From assembly GCF_001507335.1 (NCBI RefSeq), contig NZ_LMAH01000003.1, positions 62,001 through 126,000 of the forward strand: a DNA stretch of 64,000 nucleotides. Reading direction: 5' to 3'. The first letter of the stretch is position 1. Each line of letters starts with the position of its first letter. The translations under genes and the position numbers were made by a program. This document shows positions 15,273 to 23,513 of the stretch, piece after piece. Source of the stretch: Chryseobacterium sp. JAH (GTDB lineage: Bacteria; Bacteroidota; Bacteroidia; Flavobacteriales; Weeksellaceae). A model generated the notes under the pieces. That model had not been told where the DNA came from. It saw nothing but the letters and a program-made list of their open reading frames with translations, and ran no database searches.

Positions 15273-16865
15273 TTAAATGGCAACAATTATTAATTTTGAT
15301 TGTTCCACTTCCATTTCCTCTAAGCAAGACTCAAGCCATAGGTAGCCATAATCAGCAAAAAAAACTGAAAAATTAAAAATCCTTTCCTGCCATGTTTTTG
15401 CCGGATGAACATCTAAAAATAACATTTCTAACCTTTCCAGCAATTCATTCTGCTTAATTTTTTCTGCGTGTAAAAGTCTTTTTTTAAGTCTAGCAAAAGA
15501 TTTTAACTGACGGACTTCTTCGGCCTTCACCATATTTCCAAAAGATTTTTCGGTGGTTTCGGCTAAACTTTTTAATTCTGAAAAGCTATTAACCAAACTT
15601 TCCTCTTTCTCCTCGAGACTTTCAAGAATAGAGTTATTTTCTAAAATCTTGCTGTTCGTAATTTTTGTGAAATTCTGAAAAAAATCATCAATCTTTAACT
15701 CCAGTTTATCAATTTTGCCTAACGTTTTCTCTTTAATAAAAAGCATTGAATTCCTTGGAGTTAAAATCGGGAAAGGAACATTGACTCTTGTAAAATAATC
15801 TTTCAGCTCCAGCCAATACATAATTTCAGCATTTCCACCTATATATGCTAAATTGGGTAGAATTTTCTCTTGATAAATCGGGCGCATCAATGCATTCGGA
15901 CTGAATTTTTCGGGAAAGTTTTCTAATTCAGATAAAATTTCTTCCTTCGTCAATTTTTTATCAGTATCGACAATGACATAATTTTCGCCGTCGAAATCTA
16001 TTCTGTTTCTGGTTTCCGTAAGATAAAACAAATTGATTTCCCTCGGATTCACCTGAACTTTCCCATATTTTCCCGTTAGAAAACCAACTTTTTCTTTTGA
16101 TGCTTCATAGAGGCTGAAGTTTATCAGTTCGTCCTTAAAAATGTCTTTGATCTGATTTTTTAATTCTTTAGAATCTCCATCAAGAATCAACAACCCAAAT
16201 TCAGAAAATAATCTGTTGACTAAAATTTGAATAGCCTCGGTCAAAGTATTACCAACTTTGTATGCCTCTTTTAGTATTAAAATCAATTCTGTTCCGAAAA
16301 TAGAATCTTTAAATTCTTTTTCAAATTCAGAAATGAAAAAAGTATCACTTATTTTTATTCTGCCTACAGCTCCGCCTGATTTCTCGTTGATTTCGTAGAA
16401 ATTATTTTCAGTTTTAAAATGATTGATTTCGGCAAAATCATGATCTTCCGAAGCCATCCAGTAAACGGGAACAAAATTAAAGTCAGAAAATTTTTCTTTA
16501 AGATATGAACATGTTTTTATCGTCTGCAAAATTTTATAAACAAAAAAAACAGGTCCTGAAAAAAGATTCAACTGATGTCCTGTTGTGATTGTAAAAGTAT
16601 TTTGAGACTTTAAACTGTCAATATTTTCTTTCTGTTTTGAAGAAAGACCAAGACCTGAAAGCTGATCTGCAAATGCTTTACATATAATTTCTCTTTGAGA
16701 ATTGTCAAAAGAATTTTGCTTCTGATAAATCTGCTGTGCAAAATTATCATCCGTAAACGTATTCTTTTCGAAACCTGTGATTTCGTGATTCAAAAAATCT
16801 TTGACCAATTGAGGAATACTCTCAATATTGGTAAATGCTATTTTATTGATTGTTTTCAACGTCAT
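15273..16865 (-). CDS. bshC: Putative cysteine ligase BshC (bacillithiol biosynthesis)
   Basis: A 530-residue enzyme that adds cysteine to GlcN-malate in the last step of bacillithiol synthesis, the low-molecular-weight thiol used by many Bacteroidota and Firmicutes. Family features seen are TGHQLNLFSGPVFFVYKI near residue 108, YWMASEDHDFAEINHF near residue 145 and a C-terminal Glu/Lys-rich helical region (about 400-480). The ATG at 16863-16865 is preferred to the ATG at 16889, because the upstream porin gene stops at 16871 and the longer form would overlap it. The distance of 5 nt suggests one transcript with the porin gene. Confidence 0.92.
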   Translation of the reverse strand: MTLKTINKIAFTNIESIPQLVKDFLNHEITGFEKNTFTDDNFAQQIYQKQNSFDNSQREIICKAFADQLSGLGLSSKQKENIDSLKSQNTFTITTGHQLNLFSGPVFFVYKILQTIKTCSYLKEKFSDFNFVPVYWMASEDHDFAEINHFKTENNFYEINEKSGGAVGRIKISDTFFISEFEKEFKDSIFGTELILILKEAYKVGNTLTEAIQILVNRLFSEFGLLILDGDSKELKNQIKDIFKDELINFSLYEASKEKVGFLTGKYGKVQVNPREINLFYLTETRNRIDFDGENYVIVDTDKKLTKEEILSELENFPEKFSPNALMRPIYQEKILPNLAYIGGNAEIMYWLELKDYFTRVNVPFPILTPRNSMLFIKEKTLGKIDKLELKIDDFFQNFTKITNSKILENNSILESLEEKEESLVNSFSELKSLAETTEKSFGNMVKAEEVRQLKSFARLKKRLLHAEKIKQNELLERLEMLFLDVHPAKTWQERIFNFSVFFADYGYLWLESCLEEMEVEQSKLIIVAI

Positions 16866-16870
16866 TGAAT

Positions 16871-18808
16871 TTAGTTGAACAGATACCACACTATACCAAT
16901 ATTTAGTCTAAAATCGTAGACTGGATAATGTGGGAAAGCATAGGCTTTATTATATGAAATAAGAGTTCCCATCTGTTGTCCTTCGATAAAGAAGAACATT
17001 TTTTTGACCTTCATGTTGATATACAAATCGGCAATTGGCTGACCTCCGATCGAGAATGAATCAGCAGTTGGTAAAATATATTCATTGAGAATCGGGAAAT
17101 ATTCTCTTGAAGCAAATTTAGAAAAATAGTAGACTTTGATACCTGCCTGAATTTCCGCAGCATTTTTAAATGCTTGAGACTGAAAGAAAAAATTGGCTCT
17201 TCCAATAAATGAAGGCATTGGAAGAAGTTCTTTATTGCTTAAGGCACTCTGAAACTGAACTCTTGTATTTAGGTGAAATTTGCTAAAACTGAAAGTAGCA
17301 TCACCACCAATTTGAGAAATATTTAGTGAGTTTTCGCTTTGGCGAGGTGCTGCTGAAGAATCAAAATAAGTATAATTATCTATTCTGAAATAGTTGGCAA
17401 ACAGCTCAGACTTGAACCACTTCAAATTAATACTTCCGCCAATTTCTGTGACCGACTGATTCTTGGCATCCTGAAGATAGTAATTAAATCTTCTGTAAGC
17501 TGAAGAGTTTGCAAGATAGTTAAAAGAAGGATACACACTTTGGAAATTAACCTTTGCATTGACAAAATAATCTTTTATCGGTTCAAACTTCACGTTGTTT
17601 GTTGTCTTTAGATAATTCCCAAACTGACTTCCTTTTGAAAATTCTAAAAATGAGTTCAATTGAAATTTATCAAATAATTTGACCTGCAAATTACCAACAG
17701 CTCCCAATCTATTTTCTTTCAACTCTGCAGGAACATCCACAAGAGGTAAGTTGATTTCGTTCAAACCAAACTTCAGCATCTGGTATCGCACACCTGCATC
17801 TAACTTAAACTTTTCATTATCTAAAACCAAACTCACCGTATTGCTCAAATTATTAGAATATTTTCTTGTAGAAGGTGAAAAACCTGTAACAATTTCCGAA
17901 GCGGTTGTGTACCAATAATCTTCCACAGTACTTTGGTTGTAATAATACTTGTTCCCCTGATTGAAAAGGGTATGTCGTATTCTGAAAGGAAACTTCTCGG
18001 AATTGAAAGGGGTGAACTGATGACTTAAATAATATCGACGATACGAATATTGTGAACTCGATCCATCTAAATTGACCTGCGCATTCCATTTATTACTCTC
18101 ACTGTTGCCAGATTGAAAGAGATCATCATCCACAATTCCTCCATTTTCCTGATTATTGACATTCTGATGAAGATAGTGTGCAAAAAGCTCGTAATTCCCA
18201 CTTTTTGAAACGTAATGTCCGGAAAACAAAGTATTATTATTGGCTGCTAAGGAATTTCTATACATCCCCTGCGATCGCAAGCCCATATATTCTAAAGCAA
18301 AATTGAATCTCTTCCCGATATTTTGTGTGTAGGTAGATTGCAATGCTGCACCGTTTCTCATTGCGGTATGATAAATGAAAGTTGCAGTAGGTGTTTTTAC
18401 ATCATAATACCTAATTTCATCTGCTCCTAAAATACCATAAGATTTATTGGAGGGGAGCAAAGACAAATTTTGTTCAGCATCCAAATCGTAAGATAACGGA
18501 TTAAATCCCGCACCAATATTGGCGAACTGCACTCTTCCAAAGTTATCTCGGTTATTATACTGTGAAAAAACATTGGTCTTATCAAAAGTCATCACTGTAT
18601 CAAAGATTTTTTTTTCTGAATACTGAGTCTGGTATTGATAATCCTGAATCGTAGGTTTAAAAATTTTCAGAGAGTCTTTTTTACCAGAATCTATGACCAC
18701 AGTATCAGACAGTTTCTTTTCCAATCGGTTGGAATCTGTTTTATTGACGATTACTTGGGCATTATAGAGTGATCCGAAGAAAAGTATGATGAGAAGAATG
18801 TATTTCAT
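16871..18808 (-). CDS. Putative outer membrane porin of unknown specificity
   Basis: 645 residues with a signal peptide (MKYILLIILFFGSLYNAQ) and an extended region of alternating hydrophobic and polar residues rich in aromatic and Asn residues, typical of an outer membrane beta-barrel. It ends in a Phe-rich strand (LNIGIVWYLFN), which fits the C-terminal barrel signature. This matches the Bacteroidota putative porin type often seen next to bshC; the substrate is unknown. The ATG at 18808 starts exactly at the signal peptide; the ATG at 18832 adds eight residues. A -7 box lies 49 nt upstream. Confidence 0.78.
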   Translation of the reverse strand: MKYILLIILFFGSLYNAQVIVNKTDSNRLEKKLSDTVVIDSGKKDSLKIFKPTIQDYQYQTQYSEKKIFDTVMTFDKTNVFSQYNNRDNFGRVQFANIGAGFNPLSYDLDAEQNLSLLPSNKSYGILGADEIRYYDVKTPTATFIYHTAMRNGAALQSTYTQNIGKRFNFALEYMGLRSQGMYRNSLAANNNTLFSGHYVSKSGNYELFAHYLHQNVNNQENGGIVDDDLFQSGNSESNKWNAQVNLDGSSSQYSYRRYYLSHQFTPFNSEKFPFRIRHTLFNQGNKYYYNQSTVEDYWYTTASEIVTGFSPSTRKYSNNLSNTVSLVLDNEKFKLDAGVRYQMLKFGLNEINLPLVDVPAELKENRLGAVGNLQVKLFDKFQLNSFLEFSKGSQFGNYLKTTNNVKFEPIKDYFVNAKVNFQSVYPSFNYLANSSAYRRFNYYLQDAKNQSVTEIGGSINLKWFKSELFANYFRIDNYTYFDSSAAPRQSENSLNISQIGGDATFSFSKFHLNTRVQFQSALSNKELLPMPSFIGRANFFFQSQAFKNAAEIQAGIKVYYFSKFASREYFPILNEYILPTADSFSIGGQPIADLYINMKVKKMFFFIEGQQMGTLISYNKAYAFPHYPVYDFRLNIGIVWYLFN

Positions 18809-18857
18809 GTATTTTCTATTAAATAAAATCATGAATAAATTGATGATTTTATATCAG

Positions 18858-18865
18858 CAAAAATA
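18858..18865 (-). promoter_or_regulatory. -7 promoter element (TATTTTTG) for the porin-bshC-LysM unit
   Basis: CAAAAATA on the + strand is TATTTTTG on the minus strand. It lies 49 nt upstream of the porin start, between the SusD terminator and the gene. No clear -33 element. Confidence 0.4.
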
Positions 18866-18884
18866 AGAAATAAAAGGAAATAAA

Positions 18885-18910
18885 AAGAGACTACTTTACA
18901 GTAGTCTCTT
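18885..18910. terminator. Bidirectional-looking intrinsic terminator downstream of susD
   Basis: A perfect 11-bp stem AAGAGACTACT/AGTAGTCTCTT with loop TTAC (18896-18899). On the minus strand it is followed by TTTTTATTTCC, so it ends the SusC/SusD transcript before the porin promoter. Confidence 0.9.
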
Positions 18911-18932
18911 AAAAAATAATCGGTTTAATTTA

Positions 18933-20375
18933 TTAATTAGAATAACCAGGATTCTGTACAACTGGTGTTCCAGGCACATTTATTTCCGCTCTTGGGATTG
19001 GAAATGCCAATAGGTTAGTTCCTACAGGTCTTACAGTTCCGGCTACTCCAGCTGTCGATCTTTGAGTAATTGGCAAGCCTCTTCTCAACAAATCAAACAT
19101 ACCAAAGCCTTCACCTACGAATTCTTTTCTTTTTTCAAGATAAACATCATTAAGCGTCACTGTTGTTACTGGAACATATCCTGTAATTCTGTTTGACAAA
19201 ATATTGTTATAGTATGTAACAGCTTTTGATGGAGTACCACCAGCTTGTAATTCAGCCTCAGCTCCATTTAATAAAGCTTCTTCATAACGAACTAACTTAA
19301 TATTATCAAACGTATTAAAATATTTTCCATTTAAGACGAGTGCCGTTGAGATTCCAGATAATCTGATGTCATTGGCATTGTATGTCGTTCTAAGTCCCGT
19401 TAGAACTTTCATATTTCCATAACCACTCGTTGCAGGTAACAAAGTCGTTGCTGCTGCGTTTGTTAACAATTTATATGAAATCGATGTTGTTCCTAAGTCT
19501 CCTAAACCTCCAATTGCTAATTCAAACATAGAATTTTGCGCAGCATTACTACTTCTAAAACTACTTGCATAATCCCCACGTCCAATAACCAAGTACTTGT
19601 TAGATGCAACAATATCATTCACCAAAGTCCTAACTCTAGCAAAATCACCTTTATACAAATAATACCTAGACATCAAAGTCTTTACTGAAATGGTATTTAA
19701 AACAGTTTTATCAGCAAAATTATCTAATGACGGAGCCATTAAAGTGATTGCCATATCAAAGTCAGCCTCAATTTGAGCTCTAGTTTCTACAACACTTGCT
19801 CTTGCCTGTAAAGCTTCCGGATTATATTTCGTTGGGATAACGACACCTGTTGTTCCTCCAGCATATTCCTGACCATATAATCTTAATGCATCAAAAAATG
19901 CTAATGCTCTTGCAGCATAAGATTGACCTTTTAGATACTTTTCTTTGTTAGAAATTACAGTCGGATCAATGCTAGATTTCCAAGTCAGCGGAGTTGGAGA
20001 AGTATTGTTAATCACCAAATTTGCTAAAGCGACAGTTCTATACATTTGTGTATATGGTCCTGTTGCATAAGTATCATTTGAAAGCATAGAGAAATTGGCA
20101 ACCGTATTATAATAACCACTAGCCTGATTAGTAAACATATTATCACTTCGGATTTCAGAAATCATCTGGAAGTCACATCCGTAATATGTTGCAGCTCTCA
20201 TAGCATTATATTGTCCTCTAACAGTAGATTCCATTTCTTCAATTGACACCAATGGACGTTGCTCTATAGATTGAAAAAATTCAGTTTCTATAAAATCTTC
20301 GCTGCACGCAGTCATTGTAATACCTGCGGTTATAGTAAGAAACGCATATTTTAATATACTATTTTTCATTTTCAT
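18933..20375 (-). CDS. SusD/RagB family nutrient-binding surface lipoprotein
   Basis: 480 residues. The signal peptide and lipobox TACS (C24) target it to the outer membrane. The TPR-rich SusD fold is indicated by ARALAFFDALRLYGQEYAGG, a motif near residue 150, and by the C-terminal LEKRKEFVGEGFGMFDLLRRG and LLAFPIPRAE segments. SusD proteins form the lid over the SusC channel and bind the nutrient. It starts 5 nt after the SusC gene stop, so the two are one operon. No hydrolase or regulator lies nearby, so the substrate is unknown. Confidence 0.94.
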   Translation of the reverse strand: MKMKNSILKYAFLTITAGITMTACSEDFIETEFFQSIEQRPLVSIEEMESTVRGQYNAMRAATYYGCDFQMISEIRSDNMFTNQASGYYNTVANFSMLSNDTYATGPYTQMYRTVALANLVINNTSPTPLTWKSSIDPTVISNKEKYLKGQSYAARALAFFDALRLYGQEYAGGTTGVVIPTKYNPEALQARASVVETRAQIEADFDMAITLMAPSLDNFADKTVLNTISVKTLMSRYYLYKGDFARVRTLVNDIVASNKYLVIGRGDYASSFRSSNAAQNSMFELAIGGLGDLGTTSISYKLLTNAAATTLLPATSGYGNMKVLTGLRTTYNANDIRLSGISTALVLNGKYFNTFDNIKLVRYEEALLNGAEAELQAGGTPSKAVTYYNNILSNRITGYVPVTTVTLNDVYLEKRKEFVGEGFGMFDLLRRGLPITQRSTAGVAGTVRPVGTNLLAFPIPRAEINVPGTPVVQNPGYSN

Positions 20376-20380
20376 TTCAT

Positions 20381-23221
20381 TTAAAATTGTAAGTTAAACC
20401 CTAAAGAATAAGTCTTTTGAATTGGTAAATTAAGGTTATTTGTTGTGTTAAGGTTATTTTCCGGATCGAATCTTAGTGTATCATCGTAAAGATGTGTCCA
20501 AATGTTATTACCCTGAACATACACTTCGAATCCATTCATCCCTGTACCTCTCAACTTATCTGCTGTAAATTTATACCCAATTTTTATATTACTCAATCTG
20601 AAATAATCAGTTTTTGATAAATATCTTGTTGAAATTCTGTTAGATAATGTTGTATTACCATAGATAGGCTTTGGATTTGCAGCTCCTGTATTGGTAGGTG
20701 TCCAAAAATCCAATTGATCTGTTGATCCAGCATAGTTATACGAGTATTGACCATCAGAAGAAGTGTAATTTGCCCAGTCATTAATAACTTTTCCTCCAAA
20801 TCCAAATGTTGCTAAGGCATCTAAACTAAACCCCTTATATGAAACACGGGTATTGATACCACCATATTTTTTTGAAAAATTACTTCCCTGTACAGCTAGC
20901 TGAGCATTGTTGTAGTTCGACGTTGTTTCTCCATCAATACCGTTGACATACCATAACGCATTACCGTTTGCAGCGTCTACCCCTGCCCATTTTCTCATAT
21001 AGTAAGTTCCAACACCTTCCCCTTCTCTTAATATTGTAGAACCTGAAATAATATCCTGTCCTCCATATAATTTTGTTATCTCATTTTCTAATGTGCTGAA
21101 ATTACCTCCAAGTGACCAATAAAAATCATCTGTTTTGAAAATCTCACCATTAATAGCAAATTCGAATCCTTTATTCACCAATGATCCTATATTTTTATCC
21201 ATTGACGCTAGCCCCTGAGATAATGATAGTGGTTGTGAGAATACTAAGTCAGTAGTCTCTTTGTTGTAGTATTCTGCAGTAAATGTCAATCTATTTTTAA
21301 ATAGACCAGCATCAATACCTATGCTTAAAGGTTTTATAACCTCCCATTTCAAATTTGGATTATTAACCCCTCCATATGTTGCCGCTGCCAAGTCATTATA
21401 ATTGGTTGTGAATGCTAACAGTGAATATGGACTACTTGTAATTTGGTTCCCCACTTTACCATAAGAAGCTCTTAACTTAAATAATGAGATTTGCTCTAGG
21501 TTTTGTACAAAATTGATCCTTGCAAGATCGACACCTATTCCATAAGAATAAAAATCACCCCATTTCTGACCAGGCTGGAAATTTGATAGTGCATCTCTTC
21601 TGTAAGAAGCATCTAATGTAATCAATCTGTCAAAATTATAGTTAATGGCAGCTGCATATCCAGTTCTAGAACTTCTTCCTCTTTCACCGAAAAAAGAAGC
21701 GGGTTTAACAAAATTTGTCAAACTTTCTAAAGTTGGCGATCCTACTGCTGTTGCACTTGCCCCAACAGCGTGATTTTGTCTTTGATAAGCTTCCTGAATT
21801 AATCTAACATCAAAATTATTCTTCTCACCTACCTGGAAATTATAACTTAATATATTCTGTAAGTTCCAGTTAAAAAATCTCTCTATAGACTCCGTTTTTC
21901 TACCATTAACCTGGAAACCATCCCCATGTACTGGATTTAAATAAGTTCCATTTTCTACATTCAGGAATTCACCTCCTAATACAAATCTATAGTTTAAATT
22001 TTTTAAAATTTTATAGTCGGCATTAACTGTTGCGAATACTCTGGAAGTTTCAGCTCTGTAATAATTATTTTCAGCTAAGTAAGCATTGTTGAATAAGTTA
22101 TTGCTCAATCTACCTGCTGTACCCAAATTATAGCTACCATCAGCATTATAAGCAGCATCAGTTGGTCTAGCAAATAACTCAGTCAAAATAGGGTTAGCAA
22201 AAGCACCTCCGTTATTTAATGTATTTATTTTACTGTAGGCCAATTGAATGTCTGATCCGAATTTCAATCTGTCAGAAGCATCATAATTAACTTTGCTCGT
22301 AAAACCCATTCTTTTAAAATCTGAACCTTTGATTTCGCTTTCTTGTAAGAAATAATTTGCAGAGTTATAGTAAGTTACTTTATCATTCCCACCACTAACC
22401 GAGGCATTAATTGACTGTTGGAAGGCAGTTCTGCTCAAGGCTTTTCTCCAATCTGTATTATTGGAAGTAGTGTAAATATTTTGAAGATCAGCACCATATT
22501 TACCATTAGCTGAATTGCTTACAAATTGTTCAGGAGTAAGAGTAGCCGGTTCACCTAATGCTCCAGGATTATTAGCAAATGTATGTGACAACAAATATCT
22601 ATACTGCTCGGTATTCAACCCCCTCTGTCCTTCGACAGCTCTTGAATTAGTTCCGTACTCAAAATTTACATTGATTTTCGGCTTACCTCTTTTTCCAGAT
22701 TTTGTTGTAATGATAACAACTCCTGAACCAGCGTCGGCCCCATAAATTGCAGTTGAAGCAGCATCTTTCAAAACAGTCATACTTTCGATGTCTTCAGTAT
22801 TCAAGTTGGCAAGAGCATTCGCCGTTATTGCACCTCTTGTCAAGTCCCCAGATGTTACTCTGATTCCATCAACGATATAAATAGGATTTACCCCACCGTT
22901 AACTGAAGAAATACCTCTTACTCTCACTGTTGCAAAACCTCCTGGTTGTCCTGAAGCATTCCCAGTTTGAACACCCGCTACTCTACCTTGAAACATCTTA
23001 TCAATTGACGCTACAGGTACATTTTCTATCGCATCAGCCTTAATGGTACCAACTGCTCCTGTTAATTCCGATACAGTTTTCTTCTGCCCAAAACCAACCA
23101 TTACAACCTCTTCTATTTGAGTTTCTTTTGCAGTAGTATCAGCAGGTTTGGATTGAGCAAACAGTGCTTGTCCTGTAAAAAACAAAACTCCAGCACTTAA
23201 TACACGTAATTTCACATTCAT
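20381..23221 (-). CDS. SusC/RagA family TonB-linked outer membrane transporter
   Basis: 946 residues: signal peptide (about 1-22), then directly a TonB-dependent receptor plug (about 35-185) with EEVVMVGFGQKKTVSELTGAVG and the SusC signature IRGISSVNGGVNPIYIVDG, and a large barrel ending TYSLGFNLQF with the terminal Phe typical of outer membrane proteins. It imports nutrients in partnership with SusD. Unlike most SusC proteins and unlike the one at 60343, it has no N-terminal carboxypeptidase-regulatory-like domain, so the mature N-terminus is short. Confidence 0.95.
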   Translation of the reverse strand: MNVKLRVLSAGVLFFTGQALFAQSKPADTTAKETQIEEVVMVGFGQKKTVSELTGAVGTIKADAIENVPVASIDKMFQGRVAGVQTGNASGQPGGFATVRVRGISSVNGGVNPIYIVDGIRVTSGDLTRGAITANALANLNTEDIESMTVLKDAASTAIYGADAGSGVVIITTKSGKRGKPKINVNFEYGTNSRAVEGQRGLNTEQYRYLLSHTFANNPGALGEPATLTPEQFVSNSANGKYGADLQNIYTTSNNTDWRKALSRTAFQQSINASVSGGNDKVTYYNSANYFLQESEIKGSDFKRMGFTSKVNYDASDRLKFGSDIQLAYSKINTLNNGGAFANPILTELFARPTDAAYNADGSYNLGTAGRLSNNLFNNAYLAENNYYRAETSRVFATVNADYKILKNLNYRFVLGGEFLNVENGTYLNPVHGDGFQVNGRKTESIERFFNWNLQNILSYNFQVGEKNNFDVRLIQEAYQRQNHAVGASATAVGSPTLESLTNFVKPASFFGERGRSSRTGYAAAINYNFDRLITLDASYRRDALSNFQPGQKWGDFYSYGIGVDLARINFVQNLEQISLFKLRASYGKVGNQITSSPYSLLAFTTNYNDLAAATYGGVNNPNLKWEVIKPLSIGIDAGLFKNRLTFTAEYYNKETTDLVFSQPLSLSQGLASMDKNIGSLVNKGFEFAINGEIFKTDDFYWSLGGNFSTLENEITKLYGGQDIISGSTILREGEGVGTYYMRKWAGVDAANGNALWYVNGIDGETTSNYNNAQLAVQGSNFSKKYGGINTRVSYKGFSLDALATFGFGGKVINDWANYTSSDGQYSYNYAGSTDQLDFWTPTNTGAANPKPIYGNTTLSNRISTRYLSKTDYFRLSNIKIGYKFTADKLRGTGMNGFEVYVQGNNIWTHLYDDTLRFDPENNLNTTNNLNLPIQKTYSLGFNLQF

Positions 23222-23513
23222 ATTAACAAATTTTAATATCTATTAGAAAGCAAATATGTTAATTAATTTTAACATTAACAAATTTTTAACAATAAAAATA
23301 GAAATAAAAATTATGTTATTATCAATAAAACAATAAAATGAATTGCAGAACCACACTATTACATCGTAATAAATTCAAAAAACATATTAATATCATAATT
23401 ACATACTAACATTTAAGTATTTAATTATATTATACAATATATTATTTAGAATTAATTTAAAATAAAAGACCCACTTTAAATAAAGTGGGTCTTTTATTTT
23501 ATAAATCTGAATT
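23222..23513. other. AT-rich spacer upstream of susC with repeated motif
   Basis: No gene. The motif TTAACAAATTTTAA near 23223 recurs almost unchanged as TTAACAAATTTTTAA near 23275, about 52 nt apart, and TGTTAA/TTAACA forms a small inverted repeat around 23257-23274. These could be regulator sites for the SusC/SusD operon, but AT-rich DNA makes chance matches common. I found no exact TAnnTTTG box here. The infB terminator occupies the right part. Confidence 0.4.
23464..23495. terminator. Intrinsic terminator downstream of infB
   Basis: A perfect 14-bp stem AAAAGACCCACTTT/AAAGTGGGTCTTTT with loop AAAT, flanked by T-rich DNA on both strands. It ends the rimP-nusA-infB transcript and insulates the SusC region. 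Confidence 0.93.

Noticed and set aside
15236..15286. Longer start for the LysM protein at 15286
   Set aside because: It lies inside bshC and puts 17 residues before a perfect signal peptide.
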